A stretch of DNA of 14,927 bases from Desulfobacteraceae bacterium (GCA_022837185.1 JALHJD010000039.1:1-14927), one strand, 5' to 3'. Shown: positions 1 through 7,824, counted from the stretch's first letter. Numbers and translations: made by a program. Notes: generated from the sequence alone by a model not told the origin.

Positions 1-2
1 GC

Positions 3-494
3 AGCCGGCAGCAGCTTGCCCGTCTCCTGGTGGAGGAAAAGGGGTACGCCCCGGAAGAGCTTGAGCCCCGGTTGTCCATCGAAACCGGTTTCAGCGGCCG
101 CCGGGTCAGGTCCCTCATCGAGCTGACCGTCCGGATAGGGGGCCGGAGGGTGATGATTGTCCGGTACGGCCCGGGCTCGCTGGTTACGAGGGAGAGAGCG
201 GCGGTTGCGGCATCGCGGCTGCTTGATCCGGGGCACCGGATTCCCCTCGCCGTGGTGACCAACGGCCGAGAGGCCGAACTGCTGGAAACCCGGACCGGCC
301 GGGTGCTCGACACCGGCATGGAGGCGATTCCGGACAGGTCCCGGCTGGCCCGGCTGAGCGGCGAACTGGTCTTCGAACCCTTTGCCGATGAAGAAAAAAG
401 GGAGCGGGAGGCCAGGATCCTGCATGTTTTTGATGAAGAGGTGTGCTGCCGCGGCGGAGTTTGCGAATTGCCGCCGGACGGGGACGCTGTTTGA
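3..494 (+). CDS. Stand-alone HsdR N-terminal-domain-like protein (5' end outside window)
   Basis: The frame is open to the left window edge, so the true start may lie upstream; a GTG at 30 is the first start codon inside the window. The visible 163 residues begin with a segment resembling RQxLARLLVEEKGY, followed by a beta-rich core. This resembles the small type I restriction HsdR N-terminal (HSDR_N_2-like) proteins often found alone in Desulfobacterota. In nuclease-competent relatives the core carries a D...ExK signature. Here the matching strands read LIEL (about residues 38-41) and VRYGPG (53-58), so the ExK pair appears lost and cleavage activity is doubtful. A cysteine cluster, CCRGGVC (148-154), lies near the C-terminus. 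No hsdM, hsdS or helicase part of HsdR is nearby, so a restriction role is not supported. The family assignment comes from pattern recognition only, and the function is unknown. Confidence 0.6.
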   Translation, partial: SRQQLARLLVEEKGYAPEELEPRLSIETGFSGRRVRSLIELTVRIGGRRVMIVRYGPGSLVTRERAAVAASRLLDPGHRIPLAVVTNGREAELLETRTGRVLDTGMEAIPDRSRLARLSGELVFEPFADEEKREREARILHVFDEEVCCRGGVCELPPDGDAV

Positions 495-559
495 CCGTTG
501 GAGTTTCGCATTTGTCTCAATGCCCTTGATCCCGGTCTCTATCCAAACAAGAACCATCG

Positions 560-1909
560 ATGACGACAATGTTAAAGGAATGGACGAAAACAAGCTGGCA
601 CGATTATCCGGCCCTGCAGCAGCCGAAATGGCCGGACAGACAAAAATATGACCAGGTACTGGCGAGCCTCTCCACCCTCCCTCCCCTGGTTTTTGCGGGC
701 GAAATACGGGAACTGAAAAAACTCCTGGCCGATGCCGTTGCGGGCAGGGCCTTTCTGCTGCAGGGGGGGGACTGCTCCGAGGAGTTCGCCCACTGCACCG
801 CGCCCAATATCCGCGAAACACTCAAGGTCCTGCTGCAGATGGCGGTCATCCTGACCTATGCAGGCGGCAAGCCGGTGGTCAAGGTCGGACGCATCGCCGG
901 CCAGTACGCCAAGCCGCGTTCAAGCGACACGGAAATCGTCAACGGGGTTGAAATTCCCAGCTACCGTGGTGATATGTGCAACTCCGCCGAGCCGACGCCC
1001 GAGGCCCGCGTTCCCGACCCGGAGCGGATGCAGAAGGGATACTTCCTGTCGGCGGCGACCCTCAATCTGCTGCGGGCCTTCACCCGGGGCGGTTTCGCCG
1101 CCCTGCACAGGGTGCACGCCTGGAACCAGGAGTTCGTCAAGCAGTCGCCCATGGGGCGCTCCTATGAGCGGCTGGCCAATCAGATCAGCCAGGCCTTGAA
1201 CTTCATGGAAGTCATCGGCATCTCCACGGACGTTCCGCAGTTGAAGCAGGCCCATTTTTTTACCTCCCACGAAGCGCTGTTTCTCGGCTATGAGGAATCC
1301 CTGACCAGGGAGGATTCGACGACCGGCGGGTGGTATGACTGCTCCGCCCACATGTTGTGGATCGGCGACCGCACCCGGCAGCTTGACGGAGCCCATGTCG
1401 AGTTTCTCCGCGGGGTGCTGAACCCGCTGGGCATGAAAGTCGGTCCGCAGTACGAAACGGACGACATCCTGTCGATTATCGAGCGGCTCAATCCCGACAA
1501 CGAGCCGGGGCGGATGACCCTGATCACCCGTTTCGGGGCCGGGAAGATTGACTGCTGCCTGCCGCCCCTGATCCGGGCCGTCAAAAGGGCGGGCCTGAAT
1601 GTGCTCTGGTGCTGCGATCCCATGCATGCCAATACCTTTACCGCCGCCTCCGGTCATAAGACCAGGAATTTTGACGACATCCTGTCCGAGCTGCGCTGCT
1701 TTTTCGAGTTGAACTGGGCCGAGGGCACCATTCCGGGCGGGGTCCACTTCGAGCTGACCGGCGACAACGTAACGGAATGCATCGGCGGCGCCCGGCAACT
1801 GGCGGACGAGCAGCTGAGCCTCAATTATCTGACCACGTGCGATCCCCGGCTGAACGCCGAGCAGAGCCTGGAAATGGCTTTCCAGATTGCCGAGATGATC
1901 CGCACGTAG
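560..1909 (+). CDS. Class II 3-deoxy-7-phosphoheptulonate (DAHP) synthase
   Basis: This cytoplasmic enzyme condenses phosphoenolpyruvate with erythrose 4-phosphate to DAHP, the first step of the shikimate pathway. The 449-residue protein matches the plant/mycobacterial (class II) family in length. Visible signatures are QGGDCSEEF with the metal-ligand-type Cys at about residue 72, VVKVGRIAGQYAKPRS, SYRGDMCN, GPQYETDD, LITRFGAGKI, and WCCDPMHANT with a probable metal-ligand His at about 356. The start is uncertain: ATG at 560 and ATG at 569 share the frame and neither has a clear Shine-Dalgarno sequence. An in-frame stop at 527-529 rules out a much longer N-terminus. No other shikimate gene is in the window. 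It converges with ptsN, 44 bp away. Class II enzymes are usually feedback regulated, but no separate regulatory domain is obvious here. The family call is firm; the gene symbol is left open because symbols for this class are used inconsistently. Confidence 0.95.
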   Translation: MTTMLKEWTKTSWHDYPALQQPKWPDRQKYDQVLASLSTLPPLVFAGEIRELKKLLADAVAGRAFLLQGGDCSEEFAHCTAPNIRETLKVLLQMAVILTYAGGKPVVKVGRIAGQYAKPRSSDTEIVNGVEIPSYRGDMCNSAEPTPEARVPDPERMQKGYFLSAATLNLLRAFTRGGFAALHRVHAWNQEFVKQSPMGRSYERLANQISQALNFMEVIGISTDVPQLKQAHFFTSHEALFLGYEESLTREDSTTGGWYDCSAHMLWIGDRTRQLDGAHVEFLRGVLNPLGMKVGPQYETDDILSIIERLNPDNEPGRMTLITRFGAGKIDCCLPPLIRAVKRAGLNVLWCCDPMHANTFTAASGHKTRNFDDILSELRCFFELNWAEGTIPGGVHFELTGDNVTECIGGARQLADEQLSLNYLTTCDPRLNAEQSLEMAFQIAEMIRT

Positions 1910-1936
1910 GAGAGGGGCCGGCGCAGTGGCCTGGCC

Positions 1937-1952
1937 CGGCCGCATCCGGCCG
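1937..1952. other. GC-rich hairpin between convergent genes
   Basis: A perfect 6-bp inverted repeat (CGGCCG, loop CATC, CGGCCG) lies in the 44-bp gap between the stops of the DAHP synthase gene and ptsN. It could form in transcripts from either side and slow or end transcription. Neither strand has a following T-run, so it does not meet the usual definition of an intrinsic terminator. Confidence 0.3.
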
Positions 1953-1953
1953 A

Positions 1954-2409
1954 TCACGGGCCCTGGAGAAAAATTTCGACGATTTCCTGCTGCCCGGTGG
2001 CAAGCCTGAGCCGGCGGCGGATCTCGGGCTGTTTGAGGAGGCGGCTGGCCCCGGCCAGCGTTTTCAGGTAGGTGCCGCCCGAATCCACCGGGCAGAGTAT
2101 CATGAAGATATAGTACACCGGCTGGTTGTCGAGGGCGTCATAGCTGATTCCTTCAAGGCTGCGGGCGAAGCAGAGCAGAATCCTGTCCAGTCCTTTTATC
2201 CTGGCGTGGGGGATCGCCACCCCGTTGCCGACCCCGGTGGAGCCGATCTGCTCCCTTTCCCACAAGGCGTTGAAGATGATGTCGGTTTCGATGTGCGGAA
2301 TCCGGCGATGGGCGATCTCCGCCATTTCCCGCAGGACGCTTTCCTTGGTTTTGCCTGGAATGTGCAGGAGGATGCACTGTTCAGCCAGCTGCAGCATCGG
2401 CGGGTTCAT
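1954..2409 (-). CDS. ptsN: Nitrogen-PTS EIIA component PtsN
   Basis: A 151-residue cytoplasmic protein of the mannitol/fructose EIIA family, the typical length of PtsN. This protein receives phosphate from the PtsP/NPr relay and acts by protein contacts rather than by sugar uptake. The phospho-accepting motif GNGVAIPHA places the active His at residue 68, and the supporting Arg is at about 52 (WEREQIGSTG). The motif that normally supplies a second conserved His (THL) reads TYL here, giving Tyr at 114 (codon TAC). Its ATG overlaps the rpoN stop by 4 bp (ATGA), which indicates translational coupling and supports ptsN over a sugar-specific EIIA. No rapZ or NPr gene follows, because the next gene is convergent. 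The family is secure; the phosphorylation behaviour with the altered residue is not known. Confidence 0.9.
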   Translation of the reverse strand: MNPPMLQLAEQCILLHIPGKTKESVLREMAEIAHRRIPHIETDIIFNALWEREQIGSTGVGNGVAIPHARIKGLDRILLCFARSLEGISYDALDNQPVYYIFMILCPVDSGGTYLKTLAGASRLLKQPEIRRRLRLATGQQEIVEIFLQGP

Positions 2410-3854
2410 TTCTTGCGCCGGAATTTGACCGGAAGAATGCCGAGCTGGTCCCGGTACTTGGCGACGGTGCGCCTGGCAACCTGGATATTTTCCCTGGCGA
2501 GTATTTCCGAAATCTTGTTGTCGCTGAGGGGCTTGGCGGGGTTTTCGGACTGGACGAGCTGGCGGATCCTGTTGCGGATGCTTTCCGAGGCGACGGTATC
2601 CCCGTTGATTGTCGCCACCGCGGTGCTGAAGAAATATTTCAGCTCATAGATCCCCTGGGGGGTATGGGCATATTTGTTGGACGTCACCCGGCTGACCGTC
2701 GATTCGTGCATGCCGATGTCCTCGGCGACATCCCGGAGGATCAGCGGCTTCAGGTGGCTGGGGCCGTGCTCGAAAAATTCCTTCTGGAACTTGAGGATGC
2801 TTTCCATGACCTTGTAGATCGTCCGCTGCCTCTGCTGCAGGGACTTGATGAACCACTCGGCGCTCCGCTGCTTGTCCCTCAGGTAGCCGAGGGATTCCGG
2901 GTTCAGCCCCTTTTTTTCCCGCAGCAGTCTGAGATAGTCGTCGGAAAGCTTCAACTGGGGCAGGCCGTCGTTGTTGAGCTGGATGACATACTCCCCGTCC
3001 ACCTTGAAGACATAGACGTCGGGGACGATATAATTGGTCTGTTCGTTGGAGAATTCATTGCCGGGAAAAGGGACGAGGCCGCTTATGGTCTCGATCTCCT
3101 TCATCACCGCTTTGACCGTGGCTCCCGTCTTGCGGGCAATGAGGGCGTAGTTTCTTGTTTCAAGCAGGTTCAGGTGATCGCTGACGATCCGGTAGGCCAG
3201 GGAATCTTCCAGGCCCTTGCGGCTCAGCTGCAGGCGCAGGGATTCACGGATATCCCTGGCGGCGATCCCCGGCGGGTCAAGCTGTTGCACGCGTTGGAGT
3301 ATGTCCAGAGCGGCTTCCTCGCTGCAGCCCGCGTAGGCGCAGATGTCGGCTATGTCGGCCTGGAGGAACCCGTGGCGGTCCAGGTTGCCGATGATGAACA
3401 TGGCAATGTCCAGTTCCCGGTCGTTGAGATCCAGGTCCGAGAGCTGCCACTGCATGTGGGCCTTCAGTCCGGGCTGGCTGGAGATGAAGTCGAACTGGGA
3501 GGGCGCGTCGGCCGGGGGCGTCTCCCTGGCAAAGGACAGGTCGCTGTCAAAGGTGTTGACATAGTCGGCCCAGTTGATTTCAGCCAAAGTGGCCGCATCC
3601 TCCCCGGGGATCTTGGCGGTCACCGCCGGCTCGCCCCCCTCCTCCGGCTCCTGGTTGGCGAGGGTGTCGGACTTGGTCGTCTGGTTCGCCTCTTCCGCGG
3701 CCTCTTCGAGCAGGGGATTCTGTTCCAGTTCGGCCTGCAGCGCGTCGGTCAATTCAAGCCGGTTCAACTGCAGAAGCTTGATGGCCTGGCGCAGCTGCGG
3801 CGTCATGACCAGTTTCTGGGCCAGCTTAAGCTGCTGTCTGAGTTCTAGGACCAT
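2406..3854 (-). CDS. rpoN: RNA polymerase sigma-54 factor RpoN
   Basis: An alternative sigma factor that directs RNA polymerase to -24/-12 promoters and needs AAA+ activators. The 482-residue length is typical. The Gln/Leu-rich region I occupies about residues 1-50 (LRQQLKLAQKLVMTPQLRQA), followed by an acidic linker at about 50-110. Core-binding and DNA-binding regions follow, and the diagnostic RpoN box ARRTVAKYR lies at about 460-468, close to the C-terminus. The ATG is preceded by a GAGGGAAG-type ribosome site. The gene lies 54 bp downstream of lptB and overlaps ptsN by 4 bp, so lptA-lptB-rpoN-ptsN is probably one transcript. No convincing sigma-54 promoter was found in this window. Confidence 0.97.
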   Translation of the reverse strand: MVLELRQQLKLAQKLVMTPQLRQAIKLLQLNRLELTDALQAELEQNPLLEEAAEEANQTTKSDTLANQEPEEGGEPAVTAKIPGEDAATLAEINWADYVNTFDSDLSFARETPPADAPSQFDFISSQPGLKAHMQWQLSDLDLNDRELDIAMFIIGNLDRHGFLQADIADICAYAGCSEEAALDILQRVQQLDPPGIAARDIRESLRLQLSRKGLEDSLAYRIVSDHLNLLETRNYALIARKTGATVKAVMKEIETISGLVPFPGNEFSNEQTNYIVPDVYVFKVDGEYVIQLNNDGLPQLKLSDDYLRLLREKKGLNPESLGYLRDKQRSAEWFIKSLQQRQRTIYKVMESILKFQKEFFEHGPSHLKPLILRDVAEDIGMHESTVSRVTSNKYAHTPQGIYELKYFFSTAVATINGDTVASESIRNRIRQLVQSENPAKPLSDNKISEILARENIQVARRTVAKYRDQLGILPVKFRRKK

Positions 3855-3908
3855 CTTCCCTCACCGGTTGGCGGAAAAATACGACTTGCCCGTTGCCGCA
3901 TTGACTGC

Positions 3909-4640
3909 TCACATGCTGAAGTTGTCGCCGAGATACATTTTTCTCGCCACCTTGCTGACGATGATGTCGTCCGCGACCCCGCTGGTCAGGATCTGCCCGT
4001 TGTTGACGATATAGGCGAAATCGCAGACCTGGAGGGTTTCGCGGACATTGTGGTCGGATATCAGGATGCCGAGCCCCTTCCTCTTCAGCTCCCGGATGAT
4101 CTGCTGCAGGTCGGCCACCGACAGAGGATCGACGCCGGCAAAGGGTTCGTCCAGCAGGATGAAGCGCGGCCGGGTCGCCAGAGCGCGCATGATTTCAACC
4201 CGGCGGCGTTCACCGCCCGACAGCGCGTGGCCCTTGTTGGAGGCCAGGTGTTCTATCTTCAGTTCGGCCAGCAGCTCCCGGATGATGGTGTTTATCTCAT
4301 TTTCAGCGAGTCCCAGGGGTTCCAGAACAATGCGGACGTTCTCCTCCACGGTCAGCTTTTTGAATATTGACGGCTCCTGGGCCAGGTAGGTGATGCCCTT
4401 CCAGGCCCTTTTGTGGATCGGCAGGTCGGTGATGTCCTCCTGGTTGAGAAAAATGTGGCCCCTGTCCGGCTTGATGAAGCCGACAATGGAATAAAACGTG
4501 GTCGTCTTGCCGGCCCCGTTGGGACCGAGCAGGCCGACAACCCTGCCGCTCTGCACCTGGAGGTTGACCTGGTCGACCACGCGGCGATTGCGGTATTCCT
4601 TGACCAGACCCCTGGTCTCGAGAACGGAGACGGAGGCCAT
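3909..4640 (-). CDS. lptB: LPS export ABC transporter ATPase LptB
   Basis: ATP-hydrolysing subunit of LptB2FG, which extracts lipopolysaccharide from the inner membrane and pushes it along the LptC-LptA bridge. From the ATG at 4640 the protein has 243 residues, a standard LptB length. It has Walker A GPNGAGKT (about 39-46), the Q-loop region YLAQEP, signature LSGGE (140-144), Walker B ILLDEP (Asp164, Glu165) followed by FAGVDP as in LptB, and the H-loop His at about 197 (SDHN). A GTG at 4646 is in frame, forms a GTGA overlap with the lptA stop and would add two residues; neither start has a clear ribosome site. The lptF and lptG permease genes are not in the window. Confidence 0.97.
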   Translation of the reverse strand: MASVSVLETRGLVKEYRNRRVVDQVNLQVQSGRVVGLLGPNGAGKTTTFYSIVGFIKPDRGHIFLNQEDITDLPIHKRAWKGITYLAQEPSIFKKLTVEENVRIVLEPLGLAENEINTIIRELLAELKIEHLASNKGHALSGGERRRVEIMRALATRPRFILLDEPFAGVDPLSVADLQQIIRELKRKGLGILISDHNVRETLQVCDFAYIVNNGQILTSGVADDIIVSKVARKMYLGDNFSM

Positions 4641-4642
4641 GG

Positions 4643-5206
4643 TCACTTTGCCGGCGAATCCGACTGGATGACGGCCTTTACCCGCCCGGTTTTGCCGCCG
4701 GCCTGCTCCTTGCCGGTCCCGTCGGCGGTTGACGGACCTTCAACAATCGAGCGGCCCTCGTCCAGGTAGTAGGTGATGGTTTTGCCGGCGACCATGTTCT
4801 GGCCCTGCCAGGCCCGGGCATCGCCGGAGAGGATCACTTTGCGGTCCTCGGCGTAGTAGTCCATGCGCTGGCCGGTACCCAGCCAGTCGCCCTGGGAAAC
4901 CTGCACATTGCCCAGGCAGATCAGCTTTTTGACCTGGCTCGATCCCCCGGTCCCGCCCTGGCCGTTTTCCTGATGGTAGTAGACGGTCATCTCGTCCGTT
5001 CGGATGATCACTTCTCCCTGGCGGGCGTCAACGTTGCCGGAAAAAACGACCGAATTGTCCTGTTCCCGGGAGACCATCCGATCGGCTTCAATGTTGATGG
5101 GTTCGGAGGAATTCTGCACGCCCCCGGCCGCGGGGGCGAACAGAGCGGGCCCGGCGCACGCCAGCAGGACGATGCACATCTTTTTGAATTGCGGTAAGAA
5201 TTTCAT
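4643..5206 (-). CDS. lptA: LPS export periplasmic bridge protein LptA
   Basis: Periplasmic OstA-fold protein that carries LPS from the inner-membrane complex to LptD. The start at 5206 was chosen because GGAG lies 6 nt upstream and because the protein then begins with a classic signal peptide: MKFLPQFKK, a hydrophobic stretch of about 15 residues, and Ala-rich cleavage candidates near residues 25-31. This gives 187 residues. An upstream in-frame ATG at 5239 lacks a ribosome site and would add 11 residues in front of the signal. The mature part has the typical strand pattern EPINIEADRM, VVFSGNV, GEVIIRTDEMTVYY and ICLGNVQVSQGDWLGTGQRMDYY. The C-terminus is charged and low in complexity. Its stop overlaps the possible GTG start of lptB. 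lptC and the kds genes, often found upstream, are absent. Confidence 0.93.
   Translation of the reverse strand: MKFLPQFKKMCIVLLACAGPALFAPAAGGVQNSSEPINIEADRMVSREQDNSVVFSGNVDARQGEVIIRTDEMTVYYHQENGQGGTGGSSQVKKLICLGNVQVSQGDWLGTGQRMDYYAEDRKVILSGDARAWQGQNMVAGKTITYYLDEGRSIVEGPSTADGTGKEQAGGKTGRVKAVIQSDSPAK
5119..5138 (-). other. Strong GC hairpin inside the lptA signal-peptide coding region
   Basis: A perfect 8-bp inverted repeat (CGCCCCCG/CGGGGGCG) with a 4-nt loop lies about 70-90 nt downstream of the lptA start codon. It could fold in the lptA mRNA. It may be only a by-product of GC-rich Ala and Gly codons, and no function is shown. Confidence 0.3.
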
Positions 5207-5269
5207 CAAGCGCTCCAACGAAAAAATGAGATTGCGCATTTCAGGTTTGTTTCTTGCATAAGGTGCTGA

Positions 5270-5298
5270 ATCATAACTGCTTGCCGGGGAAAAGTAAA
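5270..5298 (-). promoter_or_regulatory. Candidate sigma-70 promoter for lptA-lptB-rpoN-ptsN
   Basis: Read on the minus strand, a -35-like TTTACT (5298-5293) and a -10-like TATGAT (5275-5270) are separated by exactly 17 bp. They match the TTGACA/TATAAT consensus at 4 of 6 and 5 of 6 positions. Transcription would start near 5262, about 55 nt before the chosen lptA ATG. The placement in the divergent gap fits; this is a sequence match only. Confidence 0.5.
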
Positions 5299-5367
5299 GA
5301 GTATATCCACCGGGACCAAACTCTGCGCAAATGTCTTTTCCGACAAAAATTGAAATTAAGAGAAGTG

Positions 5368-5396
5368 TTTACAGGACGGCCGGGGGCGGGTAGAAT
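5368..5396 (+). promoter_or_regulatory. Near-consensus sigma-70 promoter for argB-argD
   Basis: TTTACA (5368-5373) and TAGAAT (5391-5396) are spaced by 17 bp, each matching the sigma-70 consensus at 5 of 6 positions, despite a very GC-rich spacer. The expected transcription start is near 5403, giving a leader of about 45-50 nt that ends in the argB ribosome site GGAGAG (5438-5443). No clear ARG-box palindrome overlaps it. Confidence 0.65.
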
Positions 5397-5450
5397 GAAG
5401 CGGCGCTGGGAGAGGAGCGTCAGGGTCACCCGTTTCCGGAGAGAAGAATC

Positions 5451-6335
5451 ATGCAGGAAAGCATAGCCAAGGCGAAGGTTCTGATAGAATCGCTGCCCTA
5501 TATTCGCGAGTTCAGGGAAAAAACGGTTGTCATCAAGTACGGCGGCCACGCCATGGTCGATGATGAACTGAAGAAAAACTTTGCCCTGGACGTCATCCTG
5601 ATGAAATACATCGGGATCAACCCGGTGATCATCCATGGCGGCGGCCCCCAGATCAACAGGTTCCTGGAAAAAATGCAGATCACCTCCAATTATGTCCAGG
5701 GAATGCGGGTGACGGACGGCGAAACCATGGATGTGGTGGAAATGGTGCTGGTGGGCAAGGTGAACAAGGAGATTGTCGGCCTGATCAATCATTGCGGCGG
5801 CAGGGCGGTCGGTCTGTCGGGCCGCGACGGCGACCTGGTCCAGGCCGGCAAGCTGACCCTGCACATCCGGCCGGACGATCCGGCCCGGCCGCCGGAGCTC
5901 ATCGACCTGGGCCGGGTCGGCCAGGTGACCGGCGTCAATCCGGATATCCTCCGGACCCTTGAGGCACGAGACTTCATTCCTGTCATCGCCCCTGTCGGGG
6001 TGGGAGATGACGGCCAGGCGTATAACATCAACGCCGATCTGGTGGCCGCGGCGATTGCCTCGGAACTGCAGGCGGTCAAGCTGATCCTGCTCACCGACGT
6101 GGAAGGGGTCAAGGACCGGAGCGGGGCGCTCCTGTCGTCAATCCGCCGGGAGGAGACCGAAGAGCTGATCGAGGCGGGCGTTGTTTCCGGGGGGATGATC
6201 CCCAAGGTGCGCTGCTGTGCCGCGGCCCTGGAGAAAGGGGTGGCCAAGACGCACATCATTGACGGCCGGCGCGAGCATGCCATTCTGCTTGAAATTTTCA
6301 CCCACCGGGGGATCGGCACGGAGATAGTCAAATGA
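5451..6335 (+). CDS. argB: Acetylglutamate kinase
   Basis: Phosphorylates N-acetyl-L-glutamate with ATP, the second step of arginine synthesis, in the cytoplasm. The 294-residue protein has the amino-acid-kinase fold signatures VIKYGGHAM (Lys at about 29), [13 protein letters not shown], the nucleotide-site stretch [10 protein letters not shown] and the C-terminal [25 protein letters not shown]. The N-terminal helix ([14 protein letters not shown]) ahead of the kinase core and the GxGTxI end are features of the hexameric, arginine-inhibited form, so feedback control at this enzyme is likely (inference from the family). The ATG follows GGAGAG with 7 nt spacing. Its TGA overlaps the argD ATG (ATGA), which suggests coupled translation. 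argA, argJ and argC are not in the window. Confidence 0.97.
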   Translation: MQESIAKAKVLIESLPYIREFREKTVVIKYGGHAMVDDELKKNFALDVILMKYIGINPVIIHGGGPQINRFLEKMQITSNYVQGMRVTDGETMDVVEMVLVGKVNKEIVGLINHCGGRAVGLSGRDGDLVQAGKLTLHIRPDDPARPPELIDLGRVGQVTGVNPDILRTLEARDFIPVIAPVGVGDDGQAYNINADLVAAAIASELQAVKLILLTDVEGVKDRSGALLSSIRREETEELIEAGVVSGGMIPKVRCCAAALEKGVAKTHIIDGRREHAILLEIFTHRGIGTEIVK

Positions 6336-7531
6336 GCGAGAACAGCAACTGGAAGACAAGAGGTGACAAGGTGTTTATCGGAACCTACAGCCGCTTTCCG
6401 GCTGCCATGGTCAGGGGCGAAGGCTGCCGGTTATGGGATGCCGACGGCCGGGAATATCTGGATTTTCTGGCCGGAATCGCCGTCTGCTCCCTCGGCCACT
6501 GCCATCCGGCCGTGACCGAGGCTGTCTGCCGCCAGGCGGGAACGCTCATGCACGTTTCCAATCTGTTCTATACCGCTCCGCAGATTGAACTGGCCGAGCT
6601 GCTGACCGCCCATTCGTTCGCCGACAAGGTTTTCATGGCCAATTCCGGCGCCGAGGCCAACGAGGCCGCCCTCAAGCTGGCCAGGATCCACAGCGGCCCC
6701 GGGCGGTATGAAGTGATTTCCCTGACCGGGTCCTTTCACGGCCGCACCCTCGCCACCGTGGCGGCAACGGGGCAGCCGCGGTTTCACCAGGGGTTCGAGC
6801 CCCTGCCGCACGGTTTTGTGCACGCCGAATTCGGTGAAATGGAATCACTGGAGAGGCTGATCGGTGACCGCACCTGCGCCATCATGTGCGAGCCGCTGCA
6901 GGGCGAGTCCGGGGTGCGGCCGCTGGAGCCGGAGTACCTGGCCGCCATCCGGAAGCTGTGCGACAGGCACAACCTGCTGCTCATTTTTGACGAGGTGCAG
7001 ACCGGCATGGGGCGGACCGGGACACTGTTCGCCTATGAACAGCTCGGCGTGACCCCGGACATCCTCACCCTGGCCAAGGCCATGGGCAACGGCCTGCCCA
7101 TCGGCGTCATGCTGACCAGGGAGGACATCGCGGCCTCCCTCACCGTCGGAACCCACGCGTCAACCTTCGGCGGCAACCCGGTGGCGGCCGCGGCGGGAGT
7201 TGCCGTCCTCAAGCTCATGCTGGCGGACGGATTCCTCGCCGGCGTCCGGGAGAAAGGCGAGTACCTGGCGGGCAGGCTCGCCGATGTCGCCCGGCGCTTT
7301 CCCGCTCTGGCCTCCGGAGTCAGGGGGAGGGGCCTGCTGCTCGGACTGGTGCTGACCGAAAAGGGTCGGGAACAGGGGCCCGCCATTGTTCAAGGGATGT
7401 TCGAACAGGGGGTGCTGATCAACTTTGCCGGCAACAGCGTCCTGCGGTTCATCCCCCCGCTGATTGTCAGCAGGGAGGAGACGGACCGCATGATCGCCGC
7501 CCTGGTCCATGTCCTGGGCGGACTCGCCTGA
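6332..7531 (+). CDS. argD: Acetylornithine aminotransferase
   Basis: PLP-dependent class III aminotransferase that converts N-acetylglutamate 5-semialdehyde and glutamate to N-acetylornithine and 2-oxoglutarate. In some bacteria it also serves the succinyl-DAP step of lysine synthesis, which is relevant because lysine genes follow downstream. The protein has 399 residues, a usual length. Motifs seen are [43 protein letters not shown] (Asp and Gln of the cofactor pocket), and [12 protein letters not shown] with the Schiff-base Lys at 249. The ATG overlaps the argB stop by 4 bp. The context favours ArgD over GABA or ornithine aminotransferases of the same family. No T-tailed terminator is seen after the stop. 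Confidence 0.96.
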   Translation: MSENSNWKTRGDKVFIGTYSRFPAAMVRGEGCRLWDADGREYLDFLAGIAVCSLGHCHPAVTEAVCRQAGTLMHVSNLFYTAPQIELAELLTAHSFADKVFMANSGAEANEAALKLARIHSGPGRYEVISLTGSFHGRTLATVAATGQPRFHQGFEPLPHGFVHAEFGEMESLERLIGDRTCAIMCEPLQGESGVRPLEPEYLAAIRKLCDRHNLLLIFDEVQTGMGRTGTLFAYEQLGVTPDILTLAKAMGNGLPIGVMLTREDIAASLTVGTHASTFGGNPVAAAAGVAVLKLMLADGFLAGVREKGEYLAGRLADVARRFPALASGVRGRGLLLGLVLTEKGREQGPAIVQGMFEQGVLINFAGNSVLRFIPPLIVSREETDRMIAALVHVLGGLA

Positions 7532-7824
7532 GAGCGGGGGCGCGGTCCGCCGGCACCGGGGGAAATCCTGAAGTCCGCGCCTGCCGCCGAACAGTCGTGA
7601 CCGGAATCGGTTCCCCGCAATCCTGATCATCTTCATTGCTTCTTTCCTCTGCCGAGGATCTCTGAGTCGCCGGAAAAGAGCGGTAATCTTGAAATTTCTT
7701 TGCAAGCAGCATGTTTTTTTGTATAAATTAAAGTTTTTGGTTCGAGTGGGAACGGGGCGCCACCGCCGGGTGCACAGCGCGTCCGCTGCCTGCCGGGCCG
7801 TACCTGCAAGACAGAGTATGGATT
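7532..7824. other. Intergenic region argD-argF
   Basis: A 293-bp gap without a convincing conserved gene. The first 130 bases are GC-rich, with only short imperfect inverted repeats and no T-tailed hairpin. An AT-rich block follows at about 7687-7740 and contains the promoter candidate at 7700-7727. The last 90 bases are GC-rich leader. They carry a possible overlapping reading frame (GTG 7746 to TGA 7859), described under findings. The argD transcript may or may not read through into argF. Confidence 0.6.
7700..7727 (+). promoter_or_regulatory. Candidate promoter for argF and downstream genes
   Basis: TTGCAA (7700-7705) and TATAAA (7722-7727) are spaced by 16 bp inside the only clearly AT-rich block of the gap. 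They match the sigma-70 consensus at 4 of 6 and 5 of 6 positions. The expected start near 7734 leaves a leader of about 90 nt before argF. Confidence 0.45.

Noticed and set aside
596..612. TGGCACG resembling the -24 half of a sigma-54 promoter
   Set aside because: It lies inside the DAHP synthase coding region and the -12 TTGC half is missing.
920..1957. Long minus-strand open frame (345 codons) opposite the DAHP synthase gene
   Set aside because: Fully antisense to a gene with clear family motifs; its translation shows no recognisable domain and is typical of high-GC shadow frames.
2664..3848. Plus-strand open frame (394 codons) opposite rpoN
   Set aside because: Antisense to rpoN, whose motifs are unmistakable; no independent ribosome site or domain.
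5345..5362. Possible ARG box (AT-rich stretch with TTGAAATT) before argB
   Set aside because: Only one half-site-like sequence; no matching inverted half at the proper spacing.
7708..7727. Possible ARG box (CATG followed by a T-run) before argF
   Set aside because: Beyond CATG it does not match the known palindrome, and a promoter -10 element explains the AT-rich block.
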